From assembly GCA_963930775.1 (NCBI GenBank), contig OZ005707.1, positions 5,642,001 through 5,706,000 on the forward strand: a stretch of 64,000 nt of DNA, written 5' to 3'. Below the pieces are notes generated by a model. It was not told the DNA's origin and ran no database searches. It saw only the letters and a program-made list of their open reading frames with translations. The DNA is from Cliona cf. orientalis. Its lineage: Eukaryota > Porifera > Demospongiae > Clionaida > Clionaidae. The translations under genes were made by a program, and so were the position numbers. The stretch's first letter is position 1. The number at the start of each line of letters is the position of its first letter. This document shows positions 1-12,419 of this stretch, piece by piece.

Positions 1-20
1 ATCACTGTACCTCTATAATA

Positions 21-243
21 TACCGTATTTCTTCTAAAAATGCGGCCCTTCTAATTATTCGGCACCCTTTACCGAATGATTGAAAATAGTCTCTAATTTT
101 CGGCAAAGGTCGTCAGGCGTATATGCTATAAACGGGAATAGAATGCGCACGCAGACAGAATGTTGAATATTAACCTCTAAAAATTCGGCGAAGCTAAAGC
201 AATACTATTATTTTCATGCCGAATTTTTAGAAGAAATACGGTA
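21..243. mobile_element. MITE with 25-bp terminal inverted repeats, TACCGTA-type
   Basis: The ends at 21-45 and 219-243 are inverted copies of each other at 24 of 25 positions, beginning TACCGTATTTCTTCTAAAA. The roughly 170-bp interior has no coding potential. Only the short sequence TA flanks both sides, so the target duplication is uncertain. The element looks like a non-autonomous DNA transposon. Its terminal TACCGTA is shared with the element at 2118-2312, so the two may belong to related families. Confidence 0.7.
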
Positions 244-252
244 GTGCAGTAA

Positions 253-525
253 GGCCACTCCAAATAAATTTCCTGTTTCCCGTCCACCGCCCGCATCCTT
301 TTCTGGCATGTCACAAAATTTTCCATTATTAGTACTTTTGTATGTATGCAATATCCGCATTTACTTTTGTACACGTAGTGTTCTTGCCTCAAGTGAGTGA
401 TAATTAATTAGTTTAAGTGTTTCCTGTAGGCCTTGCTACTATGTAAATAATAGGATTTACCGCCCGCCCGCATACTACATTAGTTGTTTCCAGGACGGGA
501 AACAGGAAATTTATTTGGAGTGGCC
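253..525. mobile_element. PIF/Harbinger-like MITE, perfect 33-bp inverted repeats
   Basis: The terminal repeats at 253-285 and 493-525 are perfect 33-bp inverted copies beginning GGCCACTCC. A TAA triplet flanks both sides (250-252 and 526-528). A 3-bp TWA target duplication with GG-starting ends is typical of PIF/Harbinger elements and their Tourist-like MITEs. The interior is non-coding and carries a C-rich CCGCCCGC motif near each end. The right end lies 40 bp upstream of an exon of the GOLD-domain gene, so the element sits in an intron. Confidence 0.8.
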
Positions 526-565
526 TAAATAATGATGACATTTCTCCTATTTTCCTCCCTTGTAG

Positions 566-888
566 CCTCCGGAGAAGGAAGTGACGGCCATCCTGCCATT
601 GTTTCGAGTCAATGCCTATACCCGTCCGACTGTGGGGACCCATACTGCCACTCACGATGGAGTCTATGAGATCATCTTTGATAATGCCTACTCTAGGTAT
701 AATATACATGTAAAGTATCTATCTTGTTGGCTATAATATGATTGTTGAGTCGGCTGTCATGAGCATCTATTAATATTATTCAATGTCATGCTTGTGTTTT
801 GTACTCTTGCAGATTTTTTGCTAAAGAGCTCTACTACAGAATAACGACACAGCCTTCAGAACCAAATGCTAACTACCTAGAACAATAG
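566..888 (+). CDS. GOLD-domain protein, last two exons (partial)
   Basis: These are two 3'-terminal coding exons, 566-696 and 813-888, joined in phase 2 across a 116-nt intron with a clean acceptor. The joined C-terminus is about 68 residues, with GVYEIIFDNAYSRFF followed by LYYRITT. This matches the closing beta-strands of GOLD domains (TMED, SEC14L and FYCO1 types), in which a GVY..FDN..S motif leads into a final strand. GOLD domains act in Golgi/ER trafficking or as lipid- or protein-binding beta-sandwiches. The rest of the gene lies left of the window, so the family cannot be settled; FYCO1-like is one option. The stop is TAG at 886-888, with a polyadenylation signal at 906-911. Confidence 0.65.
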
Positions 889-905
889 CAGTAGTATGAT
901 TCTAT

Positions 906-911
906 AATAAA
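906..911 (+). terminator. Polyadenylation signal of the GOLD-domain gene
   Basis: A canonical AATAAA lies 18 bases after the TAG stop of the GOLD-domain gene. It is the only such hexamer close to that stop. Confidence 0.55.
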
Positions 912-965
912 TGTATTCAGTATCGTATAATATAATCCCATATCCAAATTTTTATACCTCTCTTG

Positions 966-1163
<198 letters not shown>

Positions 1164-1378
1164 GGTTGATGATAGCTTATGATATAAAACACTATAAAAG
1201 TGTACAGTTCATAAAGCTGACATCTAAAACCATTTAGACTCTAGTTGTAACAAATTCTGTCATTTGATTGGTTGGAATCAAGTATCTAAGTCACTTAGTA
1301 AGCCTACAACTTAGAAAGCTTACAACTTAGAAACCCAGTTTTTGATACCTAGGGCAACAACTTGCATCATGTTACTTA

Positions 1379-1633
1379 GGCCACTTCAACTTAATACTCT
1401 GTTTCTCGGGCCCGACCGACCCTACTTTCAGAGAAAACTTTTGTTAGTTTTGAGGTCAGAGGTCGGGTTTAATTGCGTTCTGAGCATGCGCAATAGACTT
1501 TTGGAGATAAAACTCGATTATTGACCTAGGACACGCCCAGTTAATTGAATTTATTTTCATTTACAAGCCGGCCTACCGACCCTATCCTGAGGAGAGGCCA
1601 GCCCGAGAAACAGAATATTAAATTGAAGTGGCC
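1379..1633. mobile_element. PIF/Harbinger-like MITE, 33-bp TIRs, TTA target duplication
   Basis: The ends at 1379-1411 and 1601-1633 are inverted copies at about 31 of 33 positions, starting GGCCACTTCAAC. TTA flanks both sides (1376-1378 and 1634-1636), which fits the TWA duplication of PIF/Harbinger elements. The ends share GGCCACT with the element at 253-525, but the two elements differ inside. Weaker inverted similarity continues outside the duplication, so this copy may sit within an older foldback. Confidence 0.75.
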
Positions 1634-1660
1634 TTAGCAACCTCATGCTAGAGTCTAAAT

Positions 1661-1805
1661 AAGTTAGATACTTCAGCCAATGGGATCTACAGTCTTTAGA
1701 ATACTTCAGACACTTATAAAACCCTCAGGCTTCACCTTCGGGATTTTATATCAGTGTCTTCAGTATTCTAAATCCTGTAGATCCCTTGGCTTCAGTGTCT
1801 AACTT
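1661..1805. repeat. Foldback repeat, about 65-bp arms
   Basis: The left arm (from AAGTTAGATACTTCAGCCAA) and right arm (ending TTCAGTGTCTAACTT) are inverted copies at roughly 85 percent, around a short loop with CTTCACCTTCG. The same AAGTATCTAA-type sequence also occurs inverted near 1265-1295, which suggests nested foldback insertions. There is no coding potential. Confidence 0.65.
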
Positions 1806-2117
1806 ATATATTTACCGCTGAGGGAAATACACTGCGGGCAGAAATCAAGGGGGGATGAGAAACAATGATTTGATGGCCTAATATTAAAATTAATACGTGT
1901 TTGCTGTTCCAGTATCCTATAGCTACGGGGTGAAGCTCTTGAATGCCAGGCTTGTGCAGGACCTAGCTCGATCCGTGTGTTGATCTCAGGGTCAAGGCAT
2001 GCCGGTGCCCCATGCAATGCAGTGCAACCGGCCGTTATGGTTTTGACGACCATTTCCCATCAAACTTGTGAGTAAACGACCGTTTCCAGCCGCCCGCCCG
2101 CATCATATTATATATAA
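1806..2117. other. Unassigned spacer upstream of the receptor kinase gene
   Basis: No gene can be supported here. A C-rich CCGCCCGCCCGCAT motif near 2089-2103 recurs inside the MITE at 253-525, so part of this spacer may be an eroded transposon copy. The only open frame is short, on the minus strand, and resembles no family I know. Confidence 0.4.
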
Positions 2118-2312
2118 TACCGTAAATCGCGAATATTTCGTGTCTAAAATATTTCAAGCGAAAATTTTTCGCGTTAAATAATTTTCGGACAAACGACCCT
2201 GTACCGCATTGTCATTAATACTGCGCATGTATTTCGTGCGTTTAATTTTCGCACAAGCCATGCTGTCCGAAAATATTAATTTTTAACATCGAAATATTCG
2301 CGATTTACGGTA
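2118..2312. mobile_element. MITE with about 21-bp TIRs, TACCGTAAATCGCG-type
   Basis: The ends read TACCGTAAATCGCGAATATT at the left and its inverse at the right. The 195-bp element has an AT-rich interior with CG-containing motifs (TTTTTCGCG, TTTCGTGCG) that also pair imperfectly. It lies about 260 bp upstream of the receptor kinase start codon and could affect its promoter. The terminal TACCGTA matches the element at 21-243. Confidence 0.7.
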
Positions 2313-2572
2313 TATCAGTTTTGGGCTCAGGGGCCGGGCTCGCGCCATTGCGCATGCGTGCAGAGTATGTGGTTTTCTTTCCTTTCCTGCCTGAATTTAA
2401 AAAACGGCTGGTAGTTGCAACTCATTTATGTGATTGTTGTATCTTCTCTTTGTAGGTTGTAGCATCCCTGGGATCCAGCTCTCTGAGCCTTAGTAGCTAT
2501 CATATAAACGAAAGAACTAATAATATTGCACCTCAGGAAAGCCAACCTCTGTCTGTATTCAACTTTAAGTAG

Positions 2573-5500
2573 ATGATGGTGAAGAATCACCTACTAGTTC
2601 AACTGTTAACTCTCGTCCAATTTCTGACGGAAGATTTCCTGCTTGTATCTCGTGCACAGTCAGCGCAGTTTTACCCAGAGGCAAGTGGTGAGATATTCAG
2701 AAACATGATATCAGCTAAGTCTCACCTTCTCTTGGGCAGTAGCAATGCCATCTACAGACTTAACAGCAGTCTTGTGAGACAAGAAAAGAAAGTTCTTGCT
2801 GCTGCAAATCGTATGCTGGTGACGGACTATGTTGGTAACTTCAGCGACAGTGTTTTGTCATGCAGCAGTGATAGTTGCTTTCTGACTAAAATAACTGATT
2901 TTACCAATATTACATGGCAAATCGATCGGCCATTTATTAGTAAACGGGCTACAGACAACGTGGCAGCAGTATTTGCACCGCGTGCAAATGGAACATCAGA
3001 TCTCACTTATGGAGAGAGGGCTGATGGACAGTATGGCAGGCTGCTTGCGAAGGGGTCCCTTGTCAATGTTGGTACCTCTAGTGGGGCTCAGCTGTTTAAC
3101 AAATACGCCAGAAGGGTGGAAGGTATCAGATTTGATCCCTCAGTCTATCTCACTGAATTTCCACTCAGATATATGGCAAATGATTCGGGCTATGTCTATT
3201 TTATTGTTCATCCTACTGAAGCAGAGACCAGGCTTGTGAGATTTTGTGAAGACGATGCTGGAATTTTGGGTGTCTTTGGGTCACATTTTGAAATCATCCT
3301 GAAGTGTGGAAGCCATAGCGATAGAGCTTCCTCAAGTGCTGCAACCTTTATCAATGTCACCACCACAGCCTTCAACAATCGGCCGACAATTGTTATTTCC
3401 ACAAATCGAGTTCTGGGCATGAACAACGTGCAGCTTGAAATGTGTGCATTCGATGTTGGCTATATCAATTCTCTGATGACGCAAAAGTATGAAGACTGCA
3501 TTAATGCAAGAAACGATGCGATGTCAGGCTTTCTGAGGGATGGCCAATCGACTTGTACCAGGGTGATCGTGATACAACCATCTCGTGTTGTAAGTTGAAG
3601 GATTTTTGTATGTGTGTGTGTACTTTTCAGTATTTGGAAACAGAGTAATCAAGGATTAAAGCATCAGGAATAATTCTTCCTATTTTATTATTCTCCACTC
3701 TTGTAATCTTATATATAGTGTATAATTATATAGAGTGAATGTTTCCTGCCTGGCACTGCTCGTCCCGGGCTGGAGGTTCAAAATCCTTTCATCCAGCAGC
3801 CAATGGCCACTCTACCTATTGGCAACTCTATCACAACATCCATGGTCCACACTACTCTCGATGGAGCTCTCTTCCTATTCTCTGCCACAACAGATGGCAG
3901 CTTACATCAGGTAAGAAAGATCCACATAATAATTATTGCGTTATACACACAAGAATGGTGTCCCAGGTAAACACACATGCATAACTTGCTATTTCGTCTA
4001 GCATCATTGCTTAGCTGAGATAGAAACTGTACTACATTTGTATGGAAACTGCTACATGTGGTACATGGGATGGGGTGCTTGCCTGTGCCACTACTAGACC
4101 TCGTTCAAGTGCAAACGGGCAAATTCAAGAAGTCTTGTGAAACTGACAGACCCGAACGCCCCCATTGGGCTAAAAATTGACCTACCATGGAACTACCTCT
4201 CCAAAATTCGGGATTTTTCATCGTAGGAAGGTTAGTGCTATCCAGGACCAGGCTTATTCACTTACTTTAGAGTAGTTCTTTCACTTTTACAGGCAGTTGC
4301 AGGTTCTTTCGTTGTGTACGCGCTATTTTCTCGATCACTAAAGTGTGCATGGAATGTAAAAACACATGTCGCAGCTGCTGCTTGCACGGTACCCCTGAGA
4401 GGAGGTGGTGTGCGTTATTTAGACCGTTTTTCTGCATATGGTCCATTGTAGTCTGTCATGATTGGCTACCAGCAGTAACCAGCCATTATAGCATAGGTAT
4501 AGGGCATAGGCCTGGGAACAACTGATATATAGGGTGAACAATGAAATGAGGACTCACCAGGATATTTTGTTATCTGTATGCATGTTGCTCCACTACACTT
4601 AGGTATGTGTGTTTGTTGGTAGTTGCTTAGCAACCAAAGTTTTTATAGGCAATTAGCCGGCTATGGGAAGGGGTTGGATCATCATAAAGTAGGCCAATGA
4701 TGAACAGAGGTCAACTACCAACAAAATAGTAGTAATTGGGGTGCATGTCATGCACCCCAATTACTGGTAGATAACTATTATGTATGTACTGTGCATGTGT
4801 ATGGCTTGCAGCTATAATATGCAGAGTGTTGATACCTTATCATCAGACTTTGTACTGAACTAGGCCAATACAGGTAGCTATCATGCATATTCATGCATGT
4901 CAATAAGTAGTCAGTGTTTGCTTTGTGGGTACCCAACCCTACAGTTTACGCTGCTACACTAGTAACTCTACACCAGGATTAATGCTCCTATTTGTGACCT
5001 CAATGTGTATGCAGGAATGTACATAGTTGCACACTCTTACTGGGCTATAATATTATAATACTCTTGTATGACTGCATCCAGTACTCTCAATGCCTCCACA
5101 TACAGGTATAGAGCTCTCTACATTAATTTTGCTAACTAAGGAGTCTCATTTGTGTCAAACATATCGAAAAAAAACAAAACTTAGCTATCATAGCGGAACA
5201 TAATATTATTATAATGATCATATATGACTCTCATGCACTGATATTAATTTTGATCCAGCGCCATCAGCTAGTACTCCAAGATATAATATTAACATGCCAT
5301 CCAAGTGGTGTGATAGTCCCTATAGGGTAGCTGCATGGCTAAAAGTAGTACAATACGGTCATATGTGCACTCTACTTTGTATTGGGAGATTGGCAAGTGT
5401 ACCATCTATGCATAGCAGATATGCCATTCATGGCATATTTTGATCTGAGTAGTGATATGAACATGCATGAGGCTAGTCTCTATATAGCATGCACATAATT

Positions 5501-8500
5501 GATTATTTCTCCCCTCCCCATTCTCTCAGTTCCACATTCCTAACCTCACCACTGCCAACTATGTTCGTACGGTCCATTTTCCTCTGGCCTCCATGGAGAA
5601 CATCACCAAAATGGTAGCTTTTGATGATGAAGACTTCATCTTTGCCATGACTCCATCCAGGGTAAGTATAGCGTACAATAAAGAGAAAAATGTGTCCTAA
5701 GGAACTTGACATGCTATATACAGCCACTCATTTATCATACTTCCACCCCAATAATTATTTTATCACTGGATGAAACCCTGTCTATAGTATGGCTATTAAT
5801 GATCCAGTGAAGTCACTGCAGTACTGCATGTACCTGCTGGGCTGCATGGGTTGTACATGATACAGTCTTGGCTATCATCATAAGGCTGGCAATAAGCTTG
5901 GAGAAATTAATTTTATTGCTCTTTCAGGTGATACAATTTCCAATTGCCAACTGTGCACTTCTTCTTGACTGCACCAGTTGTCTTAGTAGTGGAATCCCTC
6001 CGTGTGGCTGGTGTGTACTGGAGAGAAAGTGCTCTAGGAGGAGTGAATGTCAAAACTCAGAGGACTCAGCCAGATGGGTTCAAGCTGCTGCTATGGCTAA
6101 TATGGACCAGACTGAGTGTCCAACCATTACAGTTTCACCTGAGCAGTATGTTGTGGATAATCCTCAAAATGTAATACATGTACACAGCAACCATATGTAT
6201 ACCTTCATAATATTTTTAACATAATATTTCTATCCCGATCAGATTGTATTGACAGTATCTCGGGATCTACCTATGCTTCAAGAGTTTGGGGCATATTTTT
6301 GCCACTTGGCTGGAAATGGAAGAGCCTTCACTGTGCCAGCACTTGGCTCTGGAGCAAATTATATGTGCAACATCACTGGTAGCATACCAATACAGTTGGA
6401 TGGATTAACTACAGGTTATAAACAAAATACAGGTAAACTTCACAATGTGGTACTCAGTGTTTTATTCTCTTAGTGCTTAATGTCAGTCTTGTCAGCTCAT
6501 TGGACGGCATACCTTTCAGTACAAATGTTGGAGGCCTCACTGTTTATAGATGCAGTGAAAGATCAAAGTAATTGGGTTGTTGGCAATTTTGATGATTAAA
6601 TTTTGCCCATGCTGTACAGCTGTAGTCAGTGTCTTCAAACCAACAATGCCTGTGGATGGTGTGTCTACAATAAAGTGTGCAGTGCAACACCAGCTCCTTG
6701 TTTTGGAACGGATGCTTATCTACAAGTAAGATTCCAATAGCACTCAGCCACTGTCCTTCATGCTAGCTGTAACATTATTATAGCTTAACCTAACCATGGG
6801 TGAAATCTTCACTGATGTATGCCCACTGCTGGATCAGCCTTCTCCTGGAGAGAACTATCGACAACCAGTACAAGTCAATCAAAATATTGAACTGGTTACG
6901 AGAAATCTTCCTCCTACGGTATTATTATTGTGCCATAACACTCAGAGTTATTATGCGATAATATCTTTAGATTTCTGATTTTAAGTACATGTGTCGTGTT
7001 AACAGCATTAACCTTCAAGCCACTTACAAAAATGAGACATCCATAATCTGCTCTGTCGATATGAACACCGTAAGGCAAAATAAAATTTAATGTTTCGTAA
7101 TTAATGATTTTATTAAAAATTTTATTAATCAGTTAATGCTACCAGATGGAGTAGGCCAGCAGCCAGTAGATGTTACAATCCTCTGGGTAGGACCTAATAT
7201 TGATCATCCAATTGATGCTGTAACTCCAGTCAGTGGTATGCCAGTTACTATTCTTGCTTATACTCTGTTTATCACGCCCACTTGCATTAATTACACAGTG
7301 ATTCTCTACAATTGTGCTGAGCTGGCAGATAGTTGTTCCTCTTGTTTGGGCTCGGAATTTGAGTGCAGGTGGTGTGGTACTCCCAACCAACCCACTGGAA
7401 CCTGTGCTTACTCTGGTCCAGGGCGAGTGTGTAATGCTGCAATGCCTATTACGATGGGGTCAGACTGTGCTGCTCCCAGAATTTCTGACTTCAATCCAAA
7501 GTATGGTCCCCCTGAGGGAGGAACTACTATTACCATCTTGGGTACAGATCTTGGAATATCGTTTAACAATTTTACTGCCCCTGGTAGCTCCATCCAAGTT
7601 GGAGGTGTTACTTGTACACCCACCAATCCCGATGGATACATGCCCGGTCGAATGATAAGCTGCATAACAACCGACAGTGGAGGAACTATGGGATCAGAGA
7701 CTGTCAATATTATACTATCTAATGGAGCTGGCACATCTATTGCACAGTTCAACATTGTTTCTCCCCAGATCACAAGAGTATTCCCATCTCGTGGCCCACA
7801 GGCAGGGGGTACCAATCTGATTGTGTATGGGACTAATCTTGGCATTGGAAATACTGTGAATACTACAGTCACTCTGGCTGGTGGGACACAATGTACTGTC
7901 AAGTAAGTTTTTGAAATGTATTTGCTGCATAATATATTAGAAGTCTGAAAATACTATAATTAAGGGCATCGGGTTAACTATTGGCAGGCAAATGAGTCTG
8001 TATGCACCTTGGTATACGTATGTAAGCCAGCTATTGAAACTAAGCCAATGTTATTGCCACAAGAATATACCCACATGCACTGGTTGTGAGTGACAAGGCT
8101 TCTTTTCTCACAGCCAAGCCAGCATCCAGGCTACCAGCATCAACTGTACTACTGCAGCATTCACTGACTCTGACCCCCTGGCAATGAATGGACTAGTAAT
8201 GGTAATGATTGACAATGCCGAAGTCAGCAACAGCAGTATACAGTTTAATTATACCCTCAATCCTGAGTTCTACAATGTTATTCCTTCAAACACAATACTT
8301 GGGTAAGCTATTCGCCATAATAAAGGTATCAGATTCTATCATGGATATTATTTATGAATCTGTCTGAGTGCAATGCATAAGCTAGTAAAGAGATCAGTTA
8401 GTGAAGCCATGCATCACTCTGTCCCACTATAGGGATGCTCCCTGAATCAAAGGCTTATAGTCAATTGAACTCGAATAGAATGCATGGAGAGGCTTCCTGG

Positions 8501-11500
8501 GTTTGTGTATAAAACAGATAATGAATACTTACAAATGCTTTCATTTTCCTAGTTTAAAATAATATTATTCTGATACACATATATAGTGGAGGTATCGTAC
8601 TCATGTTTATTGGTACTAACTTGGACGTGGTACAGAATCCTGTGCTGGTTGTTGATGATCCTCAATATCTGAATGTCGCAAATGTGAGAGAAAAAACAGT
8701 ACCATAAACTACTATATATGATGATTTATTTGCTCATGGTTTTATAGAGTACAAGATGTACTGTGATCAACTCCACAGTGATAAGCTGTGTTTTTCCACC
8801 CCTCAATCAAGTACAACCAGGAGATAATGACGGAATTATCTACACCATACGAGTTGACAATGCTCCTGGACCTGATCCAATAGCCAATGCTAGCCTGCAG
8901 ATCAGTGTCCTGCCAAATCCTGACAATTTCATGCTCATTGATTCCATCTATACCACTCAAGACATTGAAAGAAGCAGTCCCATCAGAATCGGGGTAGTTA
9001 ACTTAAACATTCTATATTATAACATTCTATTATAATATTATTATTAACAACTGCTGTATGATGTTTCTATGCATGCAGGGAGAGAATCTTAATTCTGTGA
9101 GTATGGACTTCTATACAGTAGCTGTCGAGGGAGGATCATGCACAATTAGTTTCATAACTGACACACAGGTACTGTAATATTAATGACTCACGAATAGTCA
9201 TAAACAAGAGCGCATACATTTATTATGCATGCGCTCCTGTCATAAATTTACTTAACCGAATAATATAGTATGCATGCATGATATTAAACATTCATGGTCC
9301 TTATAGATCAGCTGCGTTCCTCCTGCTAATCCTCCTGGAGGTATTGCAGAAGCCACAGTCACTGTAAGTTTGAAAAGTACACAGCCACTTGGCAGTGCAT
9401 GGAACTCAACAGCTAAGTGTTAGCTTATGATTGTGATTGCTCAGGTATTTGTTGGTGAATATCTGATTTATACTCTGGACGATAAGCTTGTCTATGATAT
9501 TAATCTCGGAGATGTCAGTCAGAACTCATCAATCCTCTCGACTATAATCCCAGCCATCCTTGTTCCTTTGCTGGTGGTCATCATTGCCTTAGCTGTACTA
9601 ATTGTTGGCATATTCTACTTTAATGTGATGCGGGCAAAAAAAGCAATAAATTTTGAGATAATTGGTGAAAGGTACGTATACATTGTATAAGTTACACTTG
9701 TTAATTGATCATAATGTTACTGCTAATAATATTTACAGCAAAACCAATACTGTTGCAATGTCTTCACTTCTACAACCTTCAAACTTGCAACTCATGCGTA
9801 AGCACTATAATAATAATAATATTATTATTATGAGTCTTTGTATGGCCACTATAAGGCCATAATGTATAAACATAATAATGTACTTATCTCAGTTCCTCTT
9901 CTGTAAAATAAAGTTTTTTGAAGCCTCGCTGGCTGCTATTTAATGACGAACGTCTCTGCATTAATGAAAGTGCTACTATTAATATAAAAATCTGGTTTCC
10001 TCATGCTAATGGTTAATGATCTAGAGAAACCATGATAACATGTCACGGTGGCTAAATAATGTTATTCTTTCAGAAGAACAACTGATAAAGCAAGTGCCCA
10101 AAAGCTTTATCATTCCCAGCAGCCAACTTCAACTGGTGCACAGTCAGACTATTGGTCAAGGTACAGATATGCAAAGCAATCCAATAATTAGCTAATGTGT
10201 CATAATAATAATTATTATAATTATGTCTGGTAAAGTTGACTTAGATAATAATAATTATTATTATGCATGTTATAATTCATTTTACTAATAGGTGAATTTG
10301 GTATTGTTTATAAAGCAAAACTGATCAACTGGCAAGGACGTCACCTGCCTCTCCCAGTCGCAGTGAAGACACTTAAAGGTTACTTAACAGATAGTAACCA
10401 TAGATTATTGTTTATGCCATGAGGTAATGGTCGATAGCGTACTTATCATGTACAATATTATGCTATCGACCCTTTACATGCCTCATAATAATAATTATAC
10501 CCCATATTTAACATATTATTAATCATTAGCTTGTATTTGAAGTGTACAGCACACAGGAGATAGTGATATTCCTCCTATTAAATTTTGTTCAGGGCTCTTC
10601 ACAGCATCTGATGTTGAGAGCATGGTAGAAGAGATTACAAAGATGAAGGATCTTCATCATTGCAATGTGATGTCTCTGATTGGTGTGTGTCTAGACGCTG
10701 GGCCTGGTGTGTCCATTGTAATGCCTTTTATGGCAAATGGAAGCCTGCTGGAGTATTTGAAGAAAGAAAGGGGCAAGATTTATCTCCCTGATACAAGTGA
10801 ACTTGAAGATGTAAGTGGAAAAATTTAAATTAATTTTGTGCTCTGATTGTTAACTTAGTAAGTGTATGAGCGAACTTACCTATTATTATAATAATAGGTA
10901 ATTTCTGTAAGAAAACTGCTACTAAGAATGTGTCATCAGATTGTCAAGGGAATGGAATATCTTGCACGGAATAGATTTGTTCACCGTGACTTGGCAGCAA
11001 GGAATTGCATGTACGTAAGGAACAAAACTTAATTAAACTTGCATGGCTCTCATAATGATACTTCTCCATCTGCCATTATAGGCTTGATAGCAGTGGTATT
11101 GTGAAGATAGGAGACTTTGGGTTAGCAGAAGATGTCTATACAACCGGCTATTTCAGGCAAGGCAAAGATGATACTATTAAACTACCTTTCAAATGGATGG
11201 CCCCTGAGAGCCTCAGAGATGGACTATTCAATGAAAAAACAGATGTAGTGAGTCTGCAGTTTATGATGCATTGAGAATAATTGGCAAAGTTTATACTTTT
11301 AACTGCAGTGGTCATTTGGTATTACCTGCTGGGAGGTATTCAGTGCTGGGAGGGTCCCTTACTCTGGTGTTGATGCTATGAAAATGCTCAAGATTCTTGA
11401 AAGTGGAACAAGATTGGAAAAACCAGACAATGCAGCCTGTGCTCCTGAAATGTACGCTACCATAATAATAATAATAATAGTATCTCATTCCAAATTCAAT

Positions 11501-12262
11501 TTGAGGGTACTATTATTGATTTTAGATATTCCACTGTGGTGAAATGTTGGGCACTTAACCCTGAGGATCGCCCAGATTTTAAACAGCTCGAAGGCAAAGT
11601 TAGCAAATTATTGAACCTGTTAGCTGACTACATGGAACTGACCATGGAACTCCTTCCTACAGAAGATAATAATATATCTGGATAGTAAGCATTGAATACT
11701 TGTAATGGAAGGGTTAGATCTCTATAGACTGCTTAATTTGCTGGATATTTCCAATAGACCTATGGTAATAAGTTATTGTAATAATTGATTCAGTGAGATT
11801 GCTGAGAGCCCTGAGACAGGAGAAGCAAATGAAGCAGAGGCTAATGAAGATGTGCCAGCTTCTGGAGCTGCCAATAGTGGCTATGATATGACTGACAACT
11901 CCGCATATCATAGAGAGGCCGGCGCTCAAAGCAGTGGCCATACTCAGTCCAAGCCGGTTTCTGGAGCTGCTAACAGTGGCTATGATATGACTGACAACTC
12001 AGCATATTGTAGAGAGGCCGGTGCTCACAGTGGCTATAATATGACTGATAATTCAGCATATTATTATCATGGAGCTCAAAGCAGCAGCAGTAGTGCTCAG
12101 CCCACCAAGGGTAAGCAGGCTTCTGGAGCCACTAACAAGTTAGCAAACAGAATAGTGAGCACTCAAAGTGGTGGCAGTGCTCAGCCCACTGAAAGAGGAC
12201 TTAGTAGTCCTCCAGGACCTCAGACAGCGGAGCTCGAGGTGGGGATGCAACATGTACAGTGA
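2573..12262 (+). CDS. Receptor tyrosine kinase with plexin-type ectodomain (Sema-PSI-IPT-TM-TyrK)
   Basis: There are 25 exons: 2573-3589, 3734-3910, 5530-5661, 5928-6170, 6243-6432, 6474-6567, 6620-6725, 6784-6918, 6971-7069, 7133-7902, 8114-8302, 8587-8683, 8748-8993, 9079-9168, 9307-9363, 9445-9671, 9739-9797, 10074-10160, 10292-10378, 10593-10810, 10898-11010, 11082-11244, 11309-11451, 11526-11684 and 11794-12262. Phases close to 1,788 aa. A signal peptide (about 1-28) is followed by a Sema domain and PSI1 (about 452-490, CTSCL...CGWC). PSI2 (about 618-652) and PSI3 (about 790-830) are separated by IPT-like segments. Several IPT repeats follow ([26 protein letters not shown]), then a TM helix (about 1249-1274) and a kinase. 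The kinase is complete: GQGEFG loop, VAVK lysine, HRDLAARN (about 1468), DFG (about 1488) and WMAPES. The tail has three repeats around [17 protein letters not shown] have one PSI; the three-PSI order is that of plexins. A surface receptor for a semaphorin-like ligand is inferred. Confidence 0.85.
4613..4780. mobile_element. MITE-like dispersed repeat in intron 2 of the receptor kinase gene
   Basis: It starts TTGTTGGTAGTTGCTTAGCA and contains the inverse CAACTACCAACAA. It then ends in a hairpin of GGGGTGCATG and CATGCACCCC followed by AGATAACTATT. A close second copy is at 33295-33480, and related pieces occur near 35978-36220 and about 61600-61720. Family membership rests on these copies within the window. 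No transposase is present. Confidence 0.7.
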
Positions 12263-12419
12263 ACTTTGTAGTATACTACCACTATGTATGCATATAATAT
12301 TATTATGGGTATTCCATGCTGCAATAATAGTAATTATTTAGCTACGGCAAATTTAATGCCGAAACTCATTTCAGTGAAGTAATTAGTATAATATTATTAT
12401 ATGTACGGTATCTATTCAA
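12263..12419. other. 3' flank of the receptor kinase gene
   Basis: AT-rich sequence after the TGA stop, with short ATT/AAT runs and no coding potential. No canonical AATAAA lies within the first 150 bases. An AATAAA near 12506 is inside the duplicated block described next. Confidence 0.4.

Noticed and set aside
3760-3795. GGTTCAAAATCC resembling a tRNA T-arm (B box)
   Set aside because: It lies inside the Sema-domain exon 3734-3910, and no cloverleaf can be formed around it.
7408-7902. 164-aa minus-strand open frame
   Set aside because: It is the antisense shadow of the IPT exon 7133-7902, which has splice sites and family similarity on the plus strand.
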